A program made the position numbers and the translations under genes. From Bacteroidales bacterium (GTDB lineage Bacteria; Bacteroidota; Bacteroidia; Bacteroidales; F082), in contig JAQVLA010000003.1 in assembly GCA_028704385.1 (NCBI GenBank), forward strand, positions 149,425-213,424: a stretch of 64,000 nucleotides of DNA, written 5' to 3'. The notes beneath the pieces are model-generated. The model was not told the origin of the DNA, did not search any database, and saw only the letters and a program-made list of their open reading frames with translations. Shown in pieces: positions 37,948-46,979 of the stretch (positions within the stretch are counted from its first letter, which is position 1; every line of letters begins with the position of its first letter).

Positions 37948-38481
37948 ATGAAAAAGTATGTTATTATCCTGAGTGTAGCATTTTTGCTCCCGTTGCTGGG
38001 TTTTTCACAAACCTCTTCGATCGACAAACTCTATGAAAAATATGCCGGTAAGGACTATTTTACTTCTATCAACATCTCTTCCGAAATGTTCAAACTCGCT
38101 GCTGGCCTAAGCCAGAATATGGAAAGTGAAGATGCCAAAGAACTCAACGATTTGGTGAATCAGATCGATGGCATGAAAATCCTGATTTTTGAAGACTCAC
38201 TGAAAAAAAGTAAAATAGATTTTATATCGGAGCTGAATAAATCAGTTAATTTCAAGGACTTTGCCGAGCTGATGCGGGTAGAAGAAAAAGATGGAACGGT
38301 ACGTTTTTTAACCAAAAAAGAAAATGGAAGCAAGATCAGCGAAATGCTAATGATTGCTGAAGATGGAGGCGAAGTGGTGGTGATGAGTTTTACGGGTTCT
38401 ATTGATTTACAATCTATAGGCAAGCTGGCAAAAACAATGAATATGAAAGGCATGGAGAATCTGGACAAACTCAATGAATAG
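37948..38481 (+). CDS. DUF4252 secreted protein
   Basis: 177 residues with a signal peptide (cleavage after GFSQ, about residue 21). The domain that follows matches DUF4252: SIDKLYEKYAGKDYFTSINIS, then MKILIFE, FAELMRVEEKDGTVRFLTKKENG and a MLMIAEDGGEVVVMSFTG strand pair. It is 12 bases downstream of the anti-sigma gene. I recall ECF/anti-sigma/DUF4252 runs from other Bacteroidota genomes. The protein may be the envelope sensor or a main target of the sigma factor, both inferences. Confidence 0.8.
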   Translation: MKKYVIILSVAFLLPLLGFSQTSSIDKLYEKYAGKDYFTSINISSEMFKLAAGLSQNMESEDAKELNDLVNQIDGMKILIFEDSLKKSKIDFISELNKSVNFKDFAELMRVEEKDGTVRFLTKKENGSKISEMLMIAEDGGEVVVMSFTGSIDLQSIGKLAKTMNMKGMENLDKLNE

Positions 38482-38540
38482 CAGATAAATCTGAAAACAA
38501 TTCAAATTGAATAAAATAGATGATAGAATTAATTAAAAAA

Positions 38541-38570
38541 CCTGCCAGAAAATTCTGGCAGGCTTTTTTT
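38541..38570. terminator. Bidirectional terminator between the ECF operon and proS
   Basis: Perfect inverted repeat CCTGCCAGAA / TTCTGGCAGG with T-runs on the right and A-runs on the left, so both the plus-strand ECF operon and minus-strand proS can end here. Confidence 0.85.
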
Positions 38571-38590
38571 ATCTCTTAAATTAAAACGGC

Positions 38591-40063
38591 TTAATAAGCC
38601 CTGGCAAAATAAACCCGCTGAACCGACGGTTTTCCGCTATAAATACAATTGCCTTCTTCGCGGTAGCCTTCAATTGGGATCAAACGAATGGTGGCCTTGG
38701 TTTCCTCCTTGATTTTTTGTTCTGTTTCTGAAGTGCCGTCCCAATGTGCCATCACAAAACCACCCTTTTCGATCCTGTCTTTAAAGTCGCTCCAGTTGTC
38801 AACCTTAAAAGTATTCTCATTCCTGAAATCCAAAGCTTTCTGATAAAGATTTTTCTGAATCTGTTCCAACAAATTAGCCACTTTTTGTTCCAGGTTTTGC
38901 TGTAAAAGGGATTCCTTCTCAAGTGTATCCCTGCGGGCTACTTCAACAGTATTGTTTTCGAGGTCGCGTGGCCCGATAGCCAAACGAAGCGGTACTCCTT
39001 TTAGTTCCCATTCGGCAAATTTATAACCGGGTTTTTGGGTAGTACGACCATCGTATTTTACCCTGATTCCTTTGTTTTCAAGAGCCTTTTTAATTTCATT
39101 GGCCCTCTCAGAAATCCTTTCATATTGTTCATCATTTTTGTAAATGGGAACGATAACAACCTGAACAGGAGCCAGTTTAGGAGGAACTACCAATCCATTA
39201 TCATCTGAATGCGACATAATCAAAGCACCCATCAGACGGGTTGAAACACCCCACGAAGTAGCCCAAACAAAATCAAGCTTGTTTTCCTTGTTGAGGAATT
39301 TCACATCAAAGGCTTTCGCAAAATTCTGCCCAAGAAAATGAGAAGTACCAGCCTGAAGTGCTTTCCCATCCTGCATCAAAGCTTCGATACAATATGTTTC
39401 TATGGCACCTGCAAAACGTTCATTGGGCGATTTAACTCCCCTTAATACTGGCACGGCCATCCATTCTTCGGCAAACTCAGCATAAACCCGCAGCATCTGC
39501 TCTGCTTCAGCAATGGCTTCATCTTTAGTAGCATGAGCCGTATGGCCTTCCTGCCATAAAAATTCGGCAGTACGCAAAAACAATCTTGTACGCATCTCCC
39601 AACGAACCACATTGGCCCACTGGTTTATTAACAACGGCAAGTCGCGATAGCTCTGAATCCAGTTGCGATAAGTATCCCAGATTATTGTCTCAGAGGTTGG
39701 TCGAACGATAAGTTCTTCTTCCAACTTAGCATCTTCATCAACAACAATTCCTTTACCATTGGGGTCATTTTTGAGTCTGTAATGTGTAACTACCGCACAT
39801 TCCTTGGCAAAACCTTCCACATGACTGGCTTCCTTACTAAAAAAAGATTTTGGGATAAAAAGCGGGAAATAGGCATTTTCGTGTCCTGTATCCTTAAACA
39901 TCTTATCCAGAGCTTGTTGCATACGCTCCCAGATGCCATAACCATAAGGTTTAATCACCATGCAGCCTCTTACTGCTGAGTTTTCTGCCAGATCAGCTTT
40001 GGTAACAAGGTCGTTGTACCATTGAGAATAATTATCTTCGCGAGAGGTTAATTCTTTAGCCAT
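38591..40063 (-). CDS. proS: Prolyl-tRNA synthetase, archaeal/eukaryote-type
   Basis: 490 residues without the large editing insertion of the E. coli type, placing it in the short ProS type 3 (archaeal/eukaryote-like) class used by Bacteroidota. Class II motifs are visible: [15 protein letters not shown] (motif 1 area), IVRPTSETI and [21 protein letters not shown] (motif 2, about residue 155-175), and a C-terminal anticodon-binding domain ending in [10 protein letters not shown]. It charges tRNA-Pro in the cytoplasm. The gene is divergent from the Tyr/Gly-rich lipoprotein. Confidence 0.95.
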   Translation of the reverse strand: MAKELTSREDNYSQWYNDLVTKADLAENSAVRGCMVIKPYGYGIWERMQQALDKMFKDTGHENAYFPLFIPKSFFSKEASHVEGFAKECAVVTHYRLKNDPNGKGIVVDEDAKLEEELIVRPTSETIIWDTYRNWIQSYRDLPLLINQWANVVRWEMRTRLFLRTAEFLWQEGHTAHATKDEAIAEAEQMLRVYAEFAEEWMAVPVLRGVKSPNERFAGAIETYCIEALMQDGKALQAGTSHFLGQNFAKAFDVKFLNKENKLDFVWATSWGVSTRLMGALIMSHSDDNGLVVPPKLAPVQVVIVPIYKNDEQYERISERANEIKKALENKGIRVKYDGRTTQKPGYKFAEWELKGVPLRLAIGPRDLENNTVEVARRDTLEKESLLQQNLEQKVANLLEQIQKNLYQKALDFRNENTFKVDNWSDFKDRIEKGGFVMAHWDGTSETEQKIKEETKATIRLIPIEGYREEGNCIYSGKPSVQRVYFARAY

Positions 40064-40104
40064 GAATTTTTGGTATAGTATTTGTATTTTTTACGATGAA
40101 AATG

Positions 40105-40112
40105 CAAAATTA
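40105..40112 (-). promoter_or_regulatory. -7 promoter box for proS (TAATTTTG)
   Basis: Exact TAnnTTTG match on the minus strand, 41 bases before the proS start. Confidence 0.45.
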
Positions 40113-40144
40113 GTAAAATCCCTCAGGGATAATACATAAAAGTC

Positions 40145-40150
40145 AGGAGG
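40145..40150 (+). promoter_or_regulatory. Shine-Dalgarno sequence (AGGAGG) before the Tyr/Gly-rich lipoprotein
   Basis: AGGAGG lies 8 bases before the ATG at 40159. Such a perfect site is rare in this phylum, and I see no comparable one before the other genes here. Confidence 0.6.
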
Positions 40151-40158
40151 ACGATAAA

Positions 40159-41622
40159 ATGAAAACTTTAAATTTAACCTACCTCGCACTGGTTCTGCTG
40201 GCTGCAGGATGTGCTTCGAGCGGTGCTGTTTACGATGATGTATATTATTCGCGAAACGACAACGCCACAACTGCTTCCGGAAAACAGGAAAAACTGGCTG
40301 AAGCCAGTCCTACCAAAACCTACACTTCGGCAACAGTTAAAAGCAGCAGTAATTACGATTATGAAACCTATTATCAGGATGACGCTGCTCAAACTGTGAA
40401 CACTGTTCCGGCCGAACCTGTTTATCAGACCTCCGAAACTGTAACCGAAACAGACGGTACTACCTACACCACTACCGAAACTTATTACGACAGTGATTAT
40501 GCCAGCCGGATAAGAAGGTTTGGCTCAGGTTCGTCTTCCAATTTTGGTTACTACGACAGTTACAACACCGGATGCTATAGTTGTGGTGGCAGTAATATAT
40601 ATCTTGGAGTAGGTTATCCTTATGGTTGGTCGTTTGGATTTAGCTATGGTTATCCTTACTATGGAAGCCGCTATTACAGTCCTTTCTACAGACCTTACTA
40701 CGGTTATGGATGGGGAGGCTACTACGATCCGTTCTTTTATGATCCATGGTACGCCTGGGGACCAAGCTGGGGCTGGGGCGGTTCTTACTGGAGAGGCTAC
40801 AACCACGGCTACTGGAACGGCTATTGGAATGGTTATTACGATGGCCACTGGGATTATCCTTATCATAGCAACTCGTATAGATATTATGGACAAAGAAGCA
40901 GTTTGGCCGGGGGAACACCACACACTACCGGAAGTGCCAGAGGTGTGAGAGGCTCTGGTGATAATAACAAAGAAACCATAGTTGGCAGTCGTGGCACACG
41001 AACCGGATCCACAACCGGTGGAACCACTATTACAGAAAGAACCACCTCCGCAAGAGGAAGCAACACGGGCGAAAGCAGAGGCACCACCGAACAAAGGCAA
41101 ACTGTGGATCGCCAGGCCAGGCCAGAAAGCTCAACAAACAGGATCGAAAGGCCCCAAACCGACAGAGCTACGACCATGCAGCGCGAAACACGACCTACGG
41201 CAAATGAAAAGGTTACGGAATACAGAAACAGGTATCAGAGGCCGGCTGATAATGCCACAACACCTAATAATACCAGATACGAAAGGCCGAAAACCTACAC
41301 TTCACCCAGCGACCGTCAGCCACGTTCAAGCTCCGAATATGTGAGGCCACAACGCGACACCAGAAGTAACTCAACGCCTTCAACTGGTAATAGTAATGTA
41401 CAATCACGTCCATCCACCACAAGGCAATCTCCCGCTTATTCGAGTCCGTCACGAAACACAAACACAAGGAGCTACAGCACTCCTTCCAGAAGTACCAGCT
41501 CTCCATCAGGCAGCTCATCCGGAACGATTTCGAGAAGCTCGTCAGGCAGTAGCTCAAGCGGAAGTTCAAGTCGCGGAAGCAGCAGCTCTTCAGGGAGCTC
41601 CTCGCGCGGAGGAAGACGATAA
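40159..41622 (+). CDS. Tyr/Gly/Trp-rich, Ser/Arg-tailed lipoprotein of unknown function
   Basis: 487 residues. It begins with a lipobox (LLAAGC, Cys18). A Thr/Glu-rich linker (to about 115) leads to a segment extremely rich in Tyr, Gly, Trp, Pro and Phe (about 130-255; for example YGYGWGGYYDPFFYDPWY). A tail of Arg, Ser, Thr and Pro (about 256-487) follows, ending in Ser/Gly runs and SSRGGRR. It contains no globular domain I can recognise. It looks like a disordered, aromatic-rich surface adhesin or matrix protein. A strong Shine-Dalgarno site precedes it. It is followed by a terminator and then an OmpP1/FadL-type porin gene. Function is not known. Confidence 0.6.
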   Translation: MKTLNLTYLALVLLAAGCASSGAVYDDVYYSRNDNATTASGKQEKLAEASPTKTYTSATVKSSSNYDYETYYQDDAAQTVNTVPAEPVYQTSETVTETDGTTYTTTETYYDSDYASRIRRFGSGSSSNFGYYDSYNTGCYSCGGSNIYLGVGYPYGWSFGFSYGYPYYGSRYYSPFYRPYYGYGWGGYYDPFFYDPWYAWGPSWGWGGSYWRGYNHGYWNGYWNGYYDGHWDYPYHSNSYRYYGQRSSLAGGTPHTTGSARGVRGSGDNNKETIVGSRGTRTGSTTGGTTITERTTSARGSNTGESRGTTEQRQTVDRQARPESSTNRIERPQTDRATTMQRETRPTANEKVTEYRNRYQRPADNATTPNNTRYERPKTYTSPSDRQPRSSSEYVRPQRDTRSNSTPSTGNSNVQSRPSTTRQSPAYSSPSRNTNTRSYSTPSRSTSSPSGSSSGTISRSSSGSSSSGSSSRGSSSSSGSSSRGGRR

Positions 41623-41658
41623 GCGATCATCGGTGTTCAACTTTAATTAATTTTTGGT

Positions 41659-41702
41659 AAAACCCACAAAACTGCTCACTGAAGTTAATTGTGGGTTTTT
41701 TA
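41659..41702 (+). terminator. Intrinsic terminator after the Tyr/Gly-rich lipoprotein gene
   Basis: Arms AAAACCCACAA (41659-41669) and TTGTGGGTTTT (41689-41699), then a T-run to 41702. Confidence 0.8.
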
Positions 41703-41722
41703 TTAAAGAAAAATAAGATACT

Positions 41723-43207
41723 ATGAAAAGGATTAAGCTAATTGGAATAATACTGCTAATAACAAGCTTTGCGCAAGCACAAAATGAGGTAGATGCCTTA
41801 GTTTTTTCGCAAAGTTTTTATCAGGGAACGGCTCGAAGCATGGCAATGGGAGGTGCATTCGGAGCACTCGGTGCCGACTTTTCAACACTCAGCACCAACC
41901 CTGCCGGAATGGGACTTTACAGAAGCTCAGAATTTACTTTTACACCTGAGATTTCAACCGGTAAAACCGCTTCAACCTATAATGGAATGTTTGGCGAAGA
42001 CTCCCGAACAAACCTTGGTATAAGCAATTTAGGTTTTATCATCACCAATCCCATTCCCGAAGGAACAACCTCTACCCCATGGAAATATTACCAGTTTGCC
42101 TTTGGGATGAACCGAACCAACAGCTTCAACAACAGAAGCTTTATCCGGGGCGATAACGATGAACATTCGCTGGTGGATGTTTACCTGGATGAAGTTTGGA
42201 ATACTCCTATGGATGATGATGCGATTTATGATAAATTTCCTTTCGATATTTTTCCGGCATGGAGTGTTTATGTGATAGACACAGTTAGAAATGAAGATGG
42301 TGATCTTATTTATTCCAGTCCGGTGCCTCCTGGTGGGATTCGTCAGCAAAAGCAAACCAAAACCTGGGGATCAAACAGTGAGTGGTTGTTTGCCGCCAGT
42401 GCCAATCTGGACGATAAGCTATTCCTTGGCGCAACGGTTGGTTTGCCTTATATACGCTTCTTCGAAGAATCAGTTTATACCGAATATGATGCAGCAGGTG
42501 CCGATCCCTACTTCGATGAATGGAACTATTCCGAAATCCGCGAATCAAAAGGCTGGGGAATAAATCTGAAATTAGGAGCCATATTGTGGCCGGTTGACTG
42601 GTTGCGCATTGGGGCAGCCTTTCATACGCCAACATATTACTATGGATTAAAAGACGTATGGTACACCAGTACAGATGCTACATTAGTACCTTTTTACAGC
42701 ACTGAAATGATTTATAATCGAAAAGATTCACCTACCGGAGAATATGAATACGAATTAACAACTCCCCTAAAAGCCATTGGAAGTGTTGCTTTTATTATTG
42801 GCAAGTATGGCTCGTTGAGTGCAGATTACGAATTTGTAGACTACAGCAGAATGAAACTTAGGGCAGTTGGAAATGCTTTTTCAAATGAGAATGACAACAT
42901 CAGAAATATTTATGGATCAACAGCTAATCTGAGACTGGGTACAGAGTGGCGCTACAGCAATTTCAGTTTCAGGGCTGGTTATGCACTTTACGGCAGTCCA
43001 TATGCTAAAGGCAATGATTTTGAACAAACTAACCTATCATTTGGAATTGGTTATTCCGAACGTGATTTTAGTCTGGATCTGGCTTATGTAAACGGGCAAA
43101 GATCAAATGATTATTATTTGTATAGCACAGAAAACTGGGAAACAAATCCTACCAGACAGGAGTTTACTTCAAATCATTTTGCACTCACTGCACGATTTAA
43201 ATTCTGA
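41723..43207 (+). CDS. Outer-membrane protein of the OmpP1/FadL/TodX family
   Basis: 494 residues. A signal peptide (cleavage after FAQAQ, about residue 20) precedes the family opening ARSMAMGGAFGALGADFSTLSTNPAG (spans residues 37-62), the NPAG motif of the FadL hatch region. The rest is strand-rich and ends in HFALTARFKF with a terminal aromatic, as outer-membrane barrels do. FadL-type channels import hydrophobic compounds such as long-chain fatty acids. The substrate here is not known. It lies downstream of the Tyr/Gly-rich lipoprotein but after a terminator. Confidence 0.85.
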   Translation: MKRIKLIGIILLITSFAQAQNEVDALVFSQSFYQGTARSMAMGGAFGALGADFSTLSTNPAGMGLYRSSEFTFTPEISTGKTASTYNGMFGEDSRTNLGISNLGFIITNPIPEGTTSTPWKYYQFAFGMNRTNSFNNRSFIRGDNDEHSLVDVYLDEVWNTPMDDDAIYDKFPFDIFPAWSVYVIDTVRNEDGDLIYSSPVPPGGIRQQKQTKTWGSNSEWLFAASANLDDKLFLGATVGLPYIRFFEESVYTEYDAAGADPYFDEWNYSEIRESKGWGINLKLGAILWPVDWLRIGAAFHTPTYYYGLKDVWYTSTDATLVPFYSTEMIYNRKDSPTGEYEYELTTPLKAIGSVAFIIGKYGSLSADYEFVDYSRMKLRAVGNAFSNENDNIRNIYGSTANLRLGTEWRYSNFSFRAGYALYGSPYAKGNDFEQTNLSFGIGYSERDFSLDLAYVNGQRSNDYYLYSTENWETNPTRQEFTSNHFALTARFKF

Positions 43208-43228
43208 TTAGTGTACTTCGATCAGCAC

Positions 43229-43266
43229 AAAAAAATGAGATAACTTATTGTTGTCTTATTTTTTTT
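43229..43266 (+). terminator. Terminator of the OmpP1/FadL gene, overlapping the end of the convergent TPR gene
   Basis: 15-bp stem with two G-U pairs (arms 43229-43244 and 43250-43265, 5-base loop) followed by a T-run. The right arm is also the last codons of the minus-strand TPR gene. Confidence 0.65.
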
Positions 43267-44743
43267 GCAGGCGGTTTAATCCAGCTTTAGCCTTTTGATG
43301 AATACTTACCCGATAATTGTCGGGTTTCATCCTGAGGCATTTTTTATAGGCTTCGACAGCCAGGTCGAAATTATTTTGCAGCTCATACAACTCGCCCAGC
43401 TTGAGTGCGGCATTGGCAGCATAGTAAAATGGCATCCTTTCGCCCAGTAAAATTGTTTGATTATATTGTTGGATAGCCTTATCAGTCTGATGCAGCCGAT
43501 CAGCCACCCTGCCCTGCCGGTAATGGTACTCTATTAAATCGTTCTCCTGTAATCCGGAAGGCAAAATTGAATCCAGAACAGCCCCGGATTCTATGAGAAA
43601 CCCTCCGTCAAAAAGTAAGCGCGACCTTAAAAGTGCAGGATGATAAATAATTTGATTTTCGGCATCATAAACTGCCTGTTTATCGGCATCCACCTGAACT
43701 TTTGAATATTTTGTAACTGCCATTAAATCCTGCAAATAATCACTCGTATCTCCCCTTATCAAATCCATCCAGGCGATTTTGCGAAGCGCATCTGCTTTAT
43801 AATTGAGCCCTTTGAATCTTGATTCATACTTTCGATAATACAATATCGCATTTTGATTCAGCTCTCGGGATAAGGTTTCGGCATATAGATAATCAAGGTA
43901 ATAAAAGGGGATATCCGTTTCAAGTTTATCGCGGAGCTCCAGCAATAATCGTGCATCCTCATTTTTTGCACTTCGCATCAACAAATTTGCTTCGGCATAA
44001 AGTATCAAAGGAGTTTTATTTTCAATTTTATCCAATTCTTCCAGCACAAGTTGAGAGGCAAGCGGGTCTGCATTTAGATTTATCTCGATGAAACTAAGAT
44101 AAAACAAAATTTCGGGCAACCAAATCGCAAGATTTTCGTCCTCTCCGGCAAGGGCTGCTAACTGCCACAACTGCCTTCTGCCCTGCTGTATGCTGCCTTC
44201 CATCGATGCTAAATTTAATATCCAGTTGTATTCGGGCGGTACTGTGCCCAAAATAGCATTCAACAATCCTGTACCAAGCAAATTTGGTGCAAATTCTGGG
44301 AATTGCTTCTGATTCTCTTTCAATAAAAAATAAGCTTTTCTGATTTCGAATGCAGCCGTATAATATTCATTAAATTTCAAACGGCTAAAAGCCCACTGCA
44401 AATGCACGACTGCCAGCGACCAGTTTTTAAAAGGCTCATCATCTGGCAAGGCCTCTAACTGCTTCAGCCGTGTTTTACGATTGGGTTCTTTGGCTTTGAA
44501 AACTGATTCCTCTTCCAGAATAAAAATCTGCAGAAAATCCTGATAGTTTTCAATCAGTGCTACACATGCATTATTGCTCGATTCAAGTCTTGTTTTATTC
44601 AATAATTCATTGGCTTTTTCAAATTGCAGATTTAATGTAGCCTGATACGCCATCTGACATTTAGAATCAAAATTCCATTCAGATGCTAATACACTTATAA
44701 TCTGTATGTTAAATAGAATTAATAATAACAGATGTTTTTTCAA
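43256..44743 (-). CDS. Secreted tetratricopeptide-repeat protein
   Basis: 495 residues with a signal peptide (MKKHLLLLILFNIQIISVLA). The body is helical with TPR-like pairs, clearest near the C-terminus (KAIQQYNQTILLGERMPF, LGELYELQNNFDLAVEAYKK). The N-terminal half resembles the helical arrays of DUF3808/IML2-like proteins, though not decisively. It is predicted periplasmic or envelope-associated. It is monocistronic and converges on the porin gene. Role unknown. Confidence 0.7.
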   Translation of the reverse strand: MKKHLLLLILFNIQIISVLASEWNFDSKCQMAYQATLNLQFEKANELLNKTRLESSNNACVALIENYQDFLQIFILEEESVFKAKEPNRKTRLKQLEALPDDEPFKNWSLAVVHLQWAFSRLKFNEYYTAAFEIRKAYFLLKENQKQFPEFAPNLLGTGLLNAILGTVPPEYNWILNLASMEGSIQQGRRQLWQLAALAGEDENLAIWLPEILFYLSFIEINLNADPLASQLVLEELDKIENKTPLILYAEANLLMRSAKNEDARLLLELRDKLETDIPFYYLDYLYAETLSRELNQNAILYYRKYESRFKGLNYKADALRKIAWMDLIRGDTSDYLQDLMAVTKYSKVQVDADKQAVYDAENQIIYHPALLRSRLLFDGGFLIESGAVLDSILPSGLQENDLIEYHYRQGRVADRLHQTDKAIQQYNQTILLGERMPFYYAANAALKLGELYELQNNFDLAVEAYKKCLRMKPDNYRVSIHQKAKAGLNRLQKK

Positions 44744-44774
44744 GGCACAAATTAATTAGATAGGTAAAACTAAC

Positions 44775-44806
44775 AAAAAAGGGAATAACCAAACAGCTAT
44801 TCCCTT
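44775..44806 (-). terminator. Intrinsic terminator after the zinc-ribbon gene
   Basis: 9-bp stem (arms 44778-44786 and 44797-44805, 10-base loop), followed on the minus strand by TTTTTG, 23 bases beyond the stop codon at 44829. Confidence 0.8.
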
Positions 44807-44828
44807 CTATGATAATGATTTCTTGTTC

Positions 44829-45632
44829 TCAGGCAGAATATTGCTCTGCGATTTCGTGATCAACCAAAATTCGGCCGCAATACTCACATACAATTATTTT
44901 TTTGTGCATCCTGATATCCAATTGATGCTGAGGAGGAATCTTGTTAAAACAGCCACCGCAGGCATCACGCTCAATCTGTACCACCGCAAGTCCGTTTCGT
45001 GCATTGGTGCGAATACGTTTGTATGCAACCAAAAGGCGATCTTCGATAAGCTTTTCGTTTTCTTTTGACTTCTCAATCAAGGCTACCTCATCCTTTTCTG
45101 TTTCTTCAATGATCGAATTAAGCTCAGATTTTTTTACATCCAGATCAGAATTGCGATCACTTAATTTTTCATTAGCAGTTTTTAGCAAAACTTCCAGTTC
45201 GGAAAGTTTATCAGTAAACTCACGGATACGCTTTTCAGAAAGTTGAATTTCAAGGGTTTGAAACTCAATTTCCTTTGACAGCGAATCATATTCGCGATTA
45301 TTTCGTACATTCTGCTGCTGCTCCTCGTAGCGTTTTATCAATGTTTCGCTGTCCTTGATCGCCTGCTTTTTCTCGGCAATAGCCTTTGACAAGGATTTCA
45401 TTTCAGTGTCAATATTGTCCACGCGGGTTTCGAGGCCAATAATCTCATCTTCCAGATCCTGAACCTCAAGCGGAAGCTCACCACGGATAATACGGATTCT
45501 GTCAATCTGCGAATCTATCTGTTGTAAGGTATAAAGTGCGACAAGTTTTTGTTCCACACTAACTTCTGCAACTTCTTCTACCTGAGCCTTTTTGGTGGCT
45601 TTTACTTTATCAGCCTGCTTTTCAACTGCCAT
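44829..45632 (-). CDS. Coiled-coil protein with C-terminal C4 zinc ribbon
   Basis: 267 residues. After an acidic/Lys-rich start, residues about 30-200 form a long heptad-patterned coiled coil. The C-terminus has a C4-type zinc ribbon (Cys225, Cys228, Cys249, Cys252), the zf-RING_7/CT398-like architecture. CT398-type proteins in Chlamydia interact with sigma-54 and secretion components, but the general role is unsettled. The gene follows nif3-like by 14 bases; this pairing is frequent in Bacteroidota and other bacteria. Confidence 0.85.
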   Translation of the reverse strand: MAVEKQADKVKATKKAQVEEVAEVSVEQKLVALYTLQQIDSQIDRIRIIRGELPLEVQDLEDEIIGLETRVDNIDTEMKSLSKAIAEKKQAIKDSETLIKRYEEQQQNVRNNREYDSLSKEIEFQTLEIQLSEKRIREFTDKLSELEVLLKTANEKLSDRNSDLDVKKSELNSIIEETEKDEVALIEKSKENEKLIEDRLLVAYKRIRTNARNGLAVVQIERDACGGCFNKIPPQHQLDIRMHKKIIVCEYCGRILVDHEIAEQYSA

Positions 45633-45646
45633 ATTTTTGATCTTTT

Positions 45647-46747
45647 TTAATTTCGGAAATACCTGACTGCATTTGTATCTACTTCTGAAATCAGGGCTGC
45701 AAAATTAGGAATTTTTTTCTGAATCATCTCAGCCATTAATTCTTTCGTAAATTGTTCAGTTTCAAAATGCCCTGCATCCACCACCAATAATTTGCCGTCT
45801 GCTTCAAAAAAATCGTGATATTTCAGATCCGCTGTAACAAAAACATCAGCTCCGACTGACTTTGCCTTGTTCAATAAAAATGCCCCAGAACCACCACAAA
45901 TGGCAATACGTTGCACTTTTTTCCCGGTGAGTGAGGTATGTTTTAAAACAGCTGTGCCTAATTTTTCCTGTATCATATTCAGAAAATCCAATTCATCCAT
46001 TGCCGATTCCAATTCACCCACTAATCCCGAACCAATTGCGTTGTGCCTGTTGTCCAGTGGATAAATATCATAAGCCACTTCTTCGTAGGGATGAACAGCT
46101 ATCATATTATTTACAACCTTATTGATAAGATACTCAGGCACAATGGTTTCGATCCGGATTTCATCTTCCTGATGCAGCTGACCAATTTGGCCTACAAAGG
46201 GATTCGTTTGTTCAGCACCTCTGAAAGTTCCTTTTCCGCTTATGTTGAAACTACAACTATCGTAAGCGCCGATATGTCCTGCACCACTTTCGAACATAGC
46301 ACTCCTCACCTGATCTGCTTGTGCTACCGGACAAAAAACACTTAGTTTCTTAAGGGTATCATTTGAGGCACTAAGAATCTTGCATTTCGTAATTCCCAAT
46401 TTTGAAGCAAGTTTACCGTTAACGCCGGACATTATATTATCCAAATTCGTGTGCATGGCTGCAACTGCAATGCTATTTTTAATGGCAGCTGTCACGGTTC
46501 GTTCAACCAGGTTACCATCACCAATTCGTTTCAAACCTTTGAATATTAGCGGATGATGCGCAATGATGAGTTCACATTTTTTTTGAATAGCTTCTTCAAT
46601 CACCGCTTCCGTAACATCTATGGCCAATAACACCTGATTCACTTCTGTATCAGCACTTCCGATTAAAAGTCCTGAATTATCATACGACGCCTGAAGTGAA
46701 AGATCAGCAACTTCTGTAAATACCAATAATAAATCTTTAATTTTCAT
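45647..46747 (-). CDS. Nif3-like dinuclear metal-center hexameric protein
   Basis: 366 residues, the longer form with a roughly 100-residue insertion (about 130-235, a PII-like/YqfO insert) between the two Nif3 halves. Metal ligands appear as AHHPLIF (His64, His65), MHTNLD (His99, Asp103) and GHFETE (His327, Glu331). Proteins of this family, once annotated as GTP cyclohydrolase I type 2, form hexameric toroids with a di-metal site; the substrate is unsettled. It is co-directional with the zinc-ribbon gene, 14 bases upstream. Confidence 0.9.
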   Translation of the reverse strand: MKIKDLLLVFTEVADLSLQASYDNSGLLIGSADTEVNQVLLAIDVTEAVIEEAIQKKCELIIAHHPLIFKGLKRIGDGNLVERTVTAAIKNSIAVAAMHTNLDNIMSGVNGKLASKLGITKCKILSASNDTLKKLSVFCPVAQADQVRSAMFESGAGHIGAYDSCSFNISGKGTFRGAEQTNPFVGQIGQLHQEDEIRIETIVPEYLINKVVNNMIAVHPYEEVAYDIYPLDNRHNAIGSGLVGELESAMDELDFLNMIQEKLGTAVLKHTSLTGKKVQRIAICGGSGAFLLNKAKSVGADVFVTADLKYHDFFEADGKLLVVDAGHFETEQFTKELMAEMIQKKIPNFAALISEVDTNAVRYFRN

Positions 46748-46897
46748 ATTTGTACAAGCCTTTTAATTCGGGTAAATCAATCTTTTTCATGGTCAAGCCC
46801 CTCAACGATAGTCAGTCAGAAAAGATAATTTAAACTTAATACTTCGCTAAAGCTTTAATAAATGTAACATTTTGCAGGAAATTAGCGTAAAAATACA

Positions 46898-46905
46898 TAT
46901 TTTTG
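46898..46905 (+). promoter_or_regulatory. -7 promoter box for the lpxK operon (TATTTTTG)
   Basis: Exact TAnnTTTG match 74 bases before lpxK; a TTTG lies 23 bases upstream, a little farther than usual. Confidence 0.4.
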
Positions 46906-46979
46906 AACTTGTGTACTAGTGAAATGGACTGCCTTCAAACTAATTTTTTCTTAACCCATACAAAACGGTCAGTGTAAAA

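Noticed and set aside
40525..41177. Long minus-strand frames antisense to the Tyr/Gly-rich lipoprotein
   Set aside because: Shadow frames caused by the low-complexity codons of the plus-strand gene; the plus strand has the lipobox and Shine-Dalgarno.
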